Shown here: positions 14,297-18,045 of the stretch, piece by piece
Numbering within the stretch: position 1 is the first letter of the stretch
Layout: each line of letters opens with the position of its first letter
Assembly (NCBI GenBank): GCA_030039105.1
Contig: JASHQO010000016.1
Location: forward strand, 1-18,045
Source: Xanthobacteraceae bacterium
Lineage (GTDB): Bacteria; Pseudomonadota; Alphaproteobacteria; Rhizobiales; Xanthobacteraceae
Reading direction: 5' to 3'
Length of the DNA: 18,045 bases
The notes under the pieces: model-generated
What the model was told of the DNA's origin: nothing
Seen by the model: only the letters and a program-made list of their open reading frames with translations
Databases searched by the model: none
Translations under genes and position numbers: made by a program

Positions 14297-15567
14297 TGGC
14301 GCAACTCAGCGACGATTGCTTCGCCTTCAACGGCCCGCTGCTGCCGGTCGCCGATGCCGAGCGCATCATCGCCGAGCGTATCGCTGCGGTCGAGGGCCAT
14401 GACAGCGCGCCTTTGCGCGAGGCGGTGGGCCGGGTGCTGGCACAAGATATCGTCGCGCCGGTCGACGTGCCGCCGTTCGACAATTCGGCGGTGGACGGTT
14501 ACGCGGTGCGCGCTGCCGATCTCGATGCCAAAGGCGAAACGCGCCTCACCATCGTCGATCGTGTCACTGCCGGCCGCGCCGCGCGCCACGCGCTCAAGGC
14601 CGGCGAGGCGATCCGCATCTTCACCGGCGCGCCGATGCCGGCAGCGGCCGATACGGTGTTCATGCAGGAGGACTGCCGCGTCGACGGCGACGCCGTGATC
14701 GTGCCTGCCGGATTGAAGCGTGGCGCCAACCGCCGCCTTGCCGGCGAGGACATGCGCGCCGGCACGGTCGCGCTGCCGGCAGGTCGGCGCCTCGCCGTGC
14801 AGCATGTCGCGCTCGCGGCGGCGCTCGGCCTCACCGAGCTGCGCGTTCGCCGCCGCGTGCGCGTGGCGCTGTTTTCGACCGGCGACGAGATCGTCGAGCC
14901 GGGATCGAAATTGCCGCGCGCCGCGCTCTACGATTCCAATCGCTACCTGCTCGCCGGCCTCATCGCGCGGCTCGGCGCCGAGGTCACCGACCTCGGCATT
15001 TTGAGCGACGATCCCAAGGAGCTCGCCCACGCCATTGCCGGCGCCGCCGCGGCCCACGATCTGGTGCTGACCTCCGGCGGCGTCTCGACCGGCGAGGCCG
15101 ACCATGTGCGCGGCGCCATCGAAAGCGTCGGCCGCATCGTGTTCTGGCGCCTCGCCATAAAGCCGGGCCGGCCGGTGGCGATGGGCGTGGTGCCGGCGCA
15201 AAGCGGCGCCGGCGCCGCCTTCGTCGGCCTGCCGGGTAACCCGGTCGCGGTGTTCGTCACCTTCGTGCGCGTGGTGCGGCCGCTGCTGCTGCGGCTCGCT
15301 GGCGCATTGCCCGAGCCGTTGATCGCAATGCCGGCGCGCGCCGCGTTCTCCTACAAGAAGCGCAAAGGCCGGCGCGAATATGTGCGCGTGGCGTTGCGGC
15401 CCGCCGCCGACGGCACCGTCGAAGCGTTCAAGCACGCGCAGGACGGCGCCGGCGTCATAACCTCTCTCACCGAAACGGATGGCTTGGCCGAACTTGCCGA
15501 GGACGTCACCACCATCGAGCCGGGCGCGACGATCGGCTTTCTCTCCTATGCGTCGCTGGTCGGCTAG
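14296..15567 (+). CDS. moeA: Molybdopterin molybdenumtransferase MoeA
   Basis: A 423-residue enzyme that inserts molybdate into adenylylated molybdopterin, in the cytosol. All catalytic motifs of the family are intact: AVDGYAV (65-71), IFTGAPMP (108-115), STGDEIVEPG (194-203), YDSN (212-215), SGGVSTGEAD (260-269), KPGRP (289-293) and GLPGNPVAVF (311-320). Domain IV is the C-terminal strand-rich part with YKKRKGRREYVRV. This is the third MoeA-type gene of the operon and the most conventional, so it is the best candidate for the housekeeping function. It is tightly coupled to mobB, suggesting joint use in MGD cofactor assembly. Its TAG overlaps the mobA stop on the other strand in a shared CTAG. 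Confidence 0.95.
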   Translation: MAQLSDDCFAFNGPLLPVADAERIIAERIAAVEGHDSAPLREAVGRVLAQDIVAPVDVPPFDNSAVDGYAVRAADLDAKGETRLTIVDRVTAGRAARHALKAGEAIRIFTGAPMPAAADTVFMQEDCRVDGDAVIVPAGLKRGANRRLAGEDMRAGTVALPAGRRLAVQHVALAAALGLTELRVRRRVRVALFSTGDEIVEPGSKLPRAALYDSNRYLLAGLIARLGAEVTDLGILSDDPKELAHAIAGAAAAHDLVLTSGGVSTGEADHVRGAIESVGRIVFWRLAIKPGRPVAMGVVPAQSGAGAAFVGLPGNPVAVFVTFVRVVRPLLLRLAGALPEPLIAMPARAAFSYKKRKGRREYVRVALRPAADGTVEAFKHAQDGAGVITSLTETDGLAELAEDVTTIEPGATIGFLSYASLVG

Positions 15568-16199
15568 AGCGATCGCACGCCGCGCTGCCGCGCAGCGAGC
15601 GCTGCGGCACGCGCTGCGTCCTCGGGCGTATTGACGTTGAAGAACGGATCGACCGGCACATCGGGCCACTCGGCGATGGCGATGCCGTGGCGCGCGGTCC
15701 ACAGCTCGATCTTGTGCAAATTCTCCTCGCTCAGCGCATGGCGTAAATTCTCGCGCAAACGCACCGGCCATAGGCCGACGACCGGATGGCGCCATGCGCC
15801 GGAGCGCGCGCAAGCGAGCGGCGTGTTGGCTGCGACGCGCGCGGCCTGAAGGCGCTCGACAAGGTCTTGCGGCAGGAACGGGCAATCGCCAGGCACGCTG
15901 AGCAGCCATTCGAGGGCAGGGGCATTCGCCGCCGCCCAATCGAGGCCGGCGAGGATGCCGGCAAGCGGTCCGGCGAAATCGGGCACGCTGTCCGCGACCA
16001 CCGGCAGGCCGGTATCGGCGAAGCGCGTTGCATCGCCGTTGGCGTTGATGATGACGCGGCTGCATTGCGGCTCGAGACACGCCAGGACGCGCTGCAGGAT
16101 GGTCGTGCCGCCGATCGCGATACGCACCTTGTCGCCGCCGCCCATGCGGCGCGCCAAGCCGCCGGCAAGGACGAGGCCGAGGGTAGGGGGTGTAGTCAC
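15564..16199 (-). CDS. mobA: Molybdenum cofactor guanylyltransferase MobA
   Basis: A 211-residue nucleotidyltransferase. The N-terminal signature LAGGLARRMGGGDK (11-24) binds GTP. Other family motifs are the PGDCPFLP loop, the AxSGxWRHPVVGLWP region, and NVNTPEDAARA at the C-terminus. It transfers GMP to Mo-molybdopterin to make the bis-MGD cofactor of formate dehydrogenases and related enzymes. Translation begins at a GTG at 16199; no nearby ATG would keep the signature. It starts 10 bases after fdhD on the same strand, so the two are one operon, with only an AGG-type ribosome site between. It ends in a CTAG shared with the convergent moeA stop. Confidence 0.93.
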   Translation of the reverse strand: MTTPPTLGLVLAGGLARRMGGGDKVRIAIGGTTILQRVLACLEPQCSRVIINANGDATRFADTGLPVVADSVPDFAGPLAGILAGLDWAAANAPALEWLLSVPGDCPFLPQDLVERLQAARVAANTPLACARSGAWRHPVVGLWPVRLRENLRHALSEENLHKIELWTARHGIAIAEWPDVPVDPFFNVNTPEDAARAAALAARQRGVRSL

Positions 16200-16209
16200 G
16201 CGCGCCTAA

Positions 16210-17094
16210 TCACTCGTCATGCACCGCGGCCTTGCGGCGGTGCTTGGCGCTTTCCTCCTCGACATAGGCGAGGTCCTGATCGAACACGATGCGGCTCTCG
16301 CCGGCGAGCGCGACGAAGCGTTTACCGCGCGCGCGGCCAATGAGGGTGAGATTGGCTTTGCGCGCCAACTCGACGCCCCAGGCGGTGAAGCCGGAGCGCG
16401 AGATCAGGATCGGAATGCCCATGCGCACGGTCTTGATCACCATCTCGGAGGTGAGCCGGCCGGTGGTGTAGAAAATCTTGTCGGCGGCGCCGACCTGATG
16501 CTTGAACATCCAGCCGGCGATCTTGTCGACCGCGTTGTGGCGGCCGACGTCTTCCATGTAGACCAGCGGCCGGTCGCCGACCGCGAGCACGCAGCCGTGG
16601 ATGGCGCCGGCCTCGAGATAGAGCGACGGCGTGGTGTTGATCTTGTGGGTCAGTGCATAGAGCCAGGAAGTGCGCAGCTCGGCGTCCGGCAGCGTGACAT
16701 TCTCCAGCGCCTCCATCAGGTCGCCGAACACGGTGCCCTGGGCGCAGCCCGAGGTCTGCACCTTCTTCTTCAGCTTCTTCTCGTAATTGGTCTTGCGCTT
16801 GGTGCGCACCACGACGACCGACAGCTCCTCGTCGTAGTCGACGCCGGTGACCACGTCGTCGGCTTTCAGCATGTTCTGGTTGAGCAGATAGCCGAGCGCC
16901 AGGTATTCGGGATGGTCGTTGATGGTCATCGCGGTGACGATCTCCTGGGAATTGAGGAAGATCGTCAGCGCGCGCTCCACGGTGACCGCCGTCTCGATGG
17001 CGGCGGCGGTCTGGTCGATGCCCTTGACGCGCTCGGTCAGCCGCGGATCGTGCGGGTCGGGGCGAATCAGATAGTCGTCGTCGGTTGAAGCCAT
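16210..17094 (-). CDS. fdhD: Formate dehydrogenase accessory sulfurtransferase FdhD
   Basis: A 294-residue cytosolic protein that carries sulfur from a cysteine desulfurase to the Moco of formate dehydrogenase. Recognised segments are EIVTAMTINDHPEYLALGYLL (51-71), the flexible-loop cysteine C117 in SGCAQGT, the EDVGRHNAVDK motif (181-191), TGRLTSEMVIKT, and SRSGFTAWGVELA. Only the first cysteine of the CxxC loop is kept; the second position is Gly120. In E. coli the first is the essential one, so function is likely retained. The start at 17094 (MASTDDD) is preferred: a reading from 17172 would run back through a terminator-like hairpin. A -10-like TACATT at 17101-17106 on the minus strand would place transcription at the ATG itself, giving a leaderless message. 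mobA follows after 10 bases. Confidence 0.93.
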   Translation of the reverse strand: MASTDDDYLIRPDPHDPRLTERVKGIDQTAAAIETAVTVERALTIFLNSQEIVTAMTINDHPEYLALGYLLNQNMLKADDVVTGVDYDEELSVVVVRTKRKTNYEKKLKKKVQTSGCAQGTVFGDLMEALENVTLPDAELRTSWLYALTHKINTTPSLYLEAGAIHGCVLAVGDRPLVYMEDVGRHNAVDKIAGWMFKHQVGAADKIFYTTGRLTSEMVIKTVRMGIPILISRSGFTAWGVELARKANLTLIGRARGKRFVALAGESRIVFDQDLAYVEEESAKHRRKAAVHDE

Positions 17095-17100
17095 GCCCCT

Positions 17101-17106
17101 AATGTA
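17101..17106 (-). promoter_or_regulatory. Possible -10 box of a leaderless fdhD transcript
   Basis: On the minus strand TACATT ends 6 bases before the fdhD ATG at 17094, the distance at which transcription usually starts. The -35 position 17 bases further upstream (TTTCGC) is weak. The box is also the loop of an inverted repeat CCCCT/AGGGG (17097-17111). A hairpin and a promoter reading are both possible. Confidence 0.3.
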
Positions 17107-17141
17107 GGGGAACGCCTGCGTCGGCGAAAGCACATGCAAAA

Positions 17142-17161
17142 GGCCCGGCTTGCGCCGGGCC
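17142..17161 (-). terminator. Rho-independent terminator-like hairpin after the small peptide gene
   Basis: GGCCCGGC (17142-17149) and GCCGGGCC (17154-17161) form a perfect 8-bp stem with a 4-base loop. On the minus strand the stem is followed by TTTTG, the arrangement of an intrinsic terminator. It would end transcripts of the 28-residue peptide gene before they reach fdhD. Confidence 0.65.
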
Positions 17162-17180
17162 CTCTGCGTCACGCTTCGCG

Positions 17181-17240
17181 TCGCCTTTGCAATTACCTAG
17201 TCGCCTTTGCAATTAGCTAGTCGCCTTGGCAATTACCTAG
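17181..17240. repeat. 20-bp tandem repeat, three copies
   Basis: TCGCCTTTGCAATTACCTAG (17181-17200) is followed without a gap by two further copies (17201-17220 and 17221-17240), each differing at one base. Every copy ends in CTAG. The stop codon of the small peptide gene (TAG on the minus strand, 17237-17239) lies in the third copy, so the other two lie in its 3' untranslated region before the terminator hairpin. No spacers are present, so this is not a CRISPR array. Confidence 0.95.
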
Positions 17241-17323
17241 CTGTGCAGGCCGCCGAGCAGCCAGATCAGCAAAATGATTGGCAGCGGAATGCCGAGGAGC
17301 CACAGCAATAGGGCTCGTCCCAT
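17237..17323 (-). CDS. Short single-span membrane peptide (28 residues)
   Basis: An ATG at 17323 opens a 28-codon frame ending at TAG. The peptide starts MGRALLLWLLGIPLP, continues with a run of Ile, Leu and Trp, and ends GGLHS. Almost all of it is one hydrophobic helix with a Pro-Leu-Pro kink near residues 13-15. A strong ribosome site (GGAGG) lies 6 bases upstream, and a terminator-like hairpin follows on the same strand, so it has the marks of a real gene. An Arg at position 3 and the short polar end suggest an inner-membrane span. Function is unknown. It resembles very short hydrophobic proteins I have seen in other alphaproteobacteria, but I cannot name a family. It lies upstream of fdhD on the same strand. 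Confidence 0.7.
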   Translation of the reverse strand: MGRALLLWLLGIPLPIILLIWLLGGLHS

Positions 17324-17467
17324 GACGTCCTCCAGGTTAGCTCCGGGTGTAGTTGCAGGTGTTGCCTCATTGCGGACGGCTTAACAACGGCGACACGTGA
17401 AATTAGTTCCCATATTCATATGGCGACGGCGCCCGGCCGGGCGCGTCGCGCGGCGCGCCGGCGCGGG

Positions 17468-17495
17468 TTGTCAGGCCGGGGACCGTCGCTATATT
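17468..17495 (+). promoter_or_regulatory. Promoter of tRNA-Ser
   Basis: TTGTCA (17468-17473) and TATATT (17490-17495) are 16 bases apart, close to the housekeeping consensus. Transcription would start near 17502, about 13 bases before the mature tRNA 5' end. The region 17324-17467 upstream holds nothing else I can name. Confidence 0.65.
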
Positions 17496-17514
17496 GCGCT
17501 GGTTTCGCGGGCCT

Positions 17515-17604
17515 GGAGAGGTGGCCGAGTGGCTGAAGGCGCACGCTTGGAAAGCGTGTATACGGGAAACCGTATCGTGGGTTCGAATCCCACCCTCTCC
17601 GCCA
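17515..17604 (+). tRNA. tRNA-Ser (anticodon GGA)
   Basis: A 90-base class II tRNA. The acceptor stem GGAGAGG pairs with CCTCTCC (17594-17600), followed by G and an encoded CCA. The anticodon stem CACGC/GCGTG encloses the loop TTGGAAA with anticodon GGA at 17549-17551. A long variable arm (about 17559-17576, paired ACGG/CCGT) is typical of serine tRNA. The T arm is GTGGG-TTCGAAT-CCCAC. It reads UCC and UCU codons. Confidence 0.97.
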
Positions 17605-17723
17605 CCGCTCACGCCAGCCAGGAGTCGTGTGTCTCACGGATTTGGCTAATCGCCGTGAGCGAGCAACGTGCCGCGTCCAGAAATCGGCTCGCTCTTCGTC
17701 GCGCTGATTGCCACTTCTTCCCG

Positions 17724-17738
17724 GATTTTGGCAAAATC
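17724..17738. promoter_or_regulatory. Perfect inverted repeat, possible operator
   Basis: GATTTTGGCAAAATC is a 6-bp inverted repeat with a 3-base centre, about 64 bases upstream of the exported-protein ATG. It is AT-rich within a GC-rich gap and could be a repressor site or small hairpin. No match to a known box (Fur, Irr, Zur) is seen. Confidence 0.35.
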
Positions 17739-17801
17739 TTCCCTGCCGGGTCGGCTCTGAATGGTGGCAGTATTCGTCCTGCGTGACGGGGCGAGTTGGG
17801 G

Positions 17802-18045
17802 ATGCGTCGAGTCGGGGCAATCGGCCGTGGCGTGCGCGGGCCAACGCGCCGCCCAGTATTGTGGCGGTCGCTGCTGACGGCGGCTGGCGTTGCAGCGCTG
17901 CTTAACTCTCAAGAGGCTTTCGCGCAGCAGAGCCAAAGCCAAAATCAGAACCAAGGCCAGACTCAAAGCCAGAGCCAGAGTCCGATCCAAGAATCGACGA
18001 CGTTACCGGAAATTGTCGTCATCGGAGCGGCGCCGCTGCCGCCGG
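17802..18045 (+). CDS. N-terminus of an exported protein, probably a TonB-dependent receptor (cut by window end)
   Basis: Eighty-one codons are open from the first ATG after an in-frame stop (17784-17786). The N-terminus is a long signal peptide: basic residues to about 23, a hydrophobic core SLLTAAGVAALL, and a probable cleavage site AFA|QQ near residue 42. A Gln/Ser-rich linker follows (QSQSQNQNQGQTQSQSQSP). Then comes TTLPEIVVIGAAPLPP, which looks like the TonB-box/plug entrance of outer-membrane receptors. The family call rests on that segment alone. TRRPVLW in the signal region also resembles a twin-arginine motif, but receptors use the Sec route. The ligand is unknown. Confidence 0.6.
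   Translation, partial: MRRVGAIGRGVRGPTRRPVLWRSLLTAAGVAALLNSQEAFAQQSQSQNQNQGQTQSQSQSPIQESTTLPEIVVIGAAPLPP

Noticed and set aside
14266..16080. Minus-strand 604-residue frame over moeA and mobA
   Set aside because: It runs antisense to moeA and out of frame with mobA, and has no recognisable domain.
16219..17088. Plus-strand 289-residue frame opposite fdhD
   Set aside because: Antisense shadow of a clear fdhD, with biased His/Asp/Gly composition.
17095..17172. Longer FdhD start at 17172
   Set aside because: It would translate through a terminator-like hairpin and adds non-conserved residues. MASTDDD at 17094 fits the family better.
17181..17240. CRISPR array
   Set aside because: The 20-base units abut directly with no spacers, and no cas gene is present. 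The same holds for the 32-base repeat at 4171-4273.
17633..17659. Terminator after tRNA-Ser
   Set aside because: CTCACGG/CCGTGAG forms a 7-bp stem, but the loop is 13 bases and no T-run follows, so support is too weak.
17397..17786. Plus-strand frame spanning the tRNA
   Set aside because: It reads straight through tRNA-Ser, and no ribosome site precedes it.
17605..17801. Cobalamin riboswitch before the receptor-like gene
   Set aside because: GCCACT and short inverted repeats are present, but no B12 box and no fitting set of stems could be found.
17646..17990. Minus-strand frame starting with a Leu/Ala-rich segment
   Set aside because: It is the complement of the Gln/Ser-rich linker and signal peptide of the plus-strand exported protein. 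CAG/CAA-rich sequence reads as Leu on the other strand.

Overview
The window reads as one piece of a GC-rich alphaproteobacterial chromosome. The likely group is the Bradyrhizobiaceae/Xanthobacteraceae of the Hyphomicrobiales. This rests on codon usage, on several REP-like palindromes of a kind I associate with that group, and on the gene families present. Placement below order level is inference. No phage, IS element, integrase or CRISPR array is visible.

Left half (1-10089), catabolic. A truncated FAD-dependent oxidoreductase of the LhgO type and a NitT/TauT-type ABC importer (ATPase and permease, no binding protein here) are on the minus strand. Divergent from them on the plus strand are a Rieske ferredoxin, a Gfo/Idh/MocA dehydrogenase resembling phthalate dihydrodiol dehydrogenases, and a two-subunit Rieske ring-hydroxylating oxygenase. 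Then come a small unknown protein, an Rsm22-type methyltransferase-like protein with an iron-sulfur cysteine set, a class A FAD monooxygenase of the salicylate/3-hydroxybenzoate hydroxylase type, and a zinc alcohol dehydrogenase. Together they suggest uptake, dihydroxylation and dehydrogenation of an aromatic acid. No ferredoxin reductase and no ring-cleavage enzyme are present.

Right half (10253-17323), molybdenum cofactor and formate dehydrogenase maturation. A minus-strand tusA-like sulfur carrier is followed by a tightly packed plus-strand operon: a degenerate MoeA paralogue, a MoeA fused to a periplasmic-binding-protein-like domain, mobB, and a canonical moeA. Convergent to it is a minus-strand fdhD-mobA pair, whose last stop shares a CTAG with the moeA stop. 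The set covers Mo insertion (MoeA), nucleotide attachment (MobA/MobB) and Moco sulfuration for formate dehydrogenase (FdhD). The dehydrogenase itself is outside the window. Upstream of fdhD lies an overlooked 28-residue membrane peptide gene, ending in a three-copy 20-bp tandem repeat and followed by a terminator-like hairpin.

Right end. A tRNA-Ser(GGA) with a good promoter is followed by the first 81 codons of an exported protein, probably a TonB-dependent receptor, cut by the window edge.

No stretch longer than 300 bases lacks a gene. The larger gaps (704-806, 4164-4355, 6143-6243, 10090-10252, 10478-10649, 17324-17514, 17605-17801) hold palindromic or tandem repeats and promoters, as listed. 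The most unusual features are the triple-MoeA locus with one catalytically degenerate member and one fusion, and the small-peptide/tandem-repeat unit beside fdhD.
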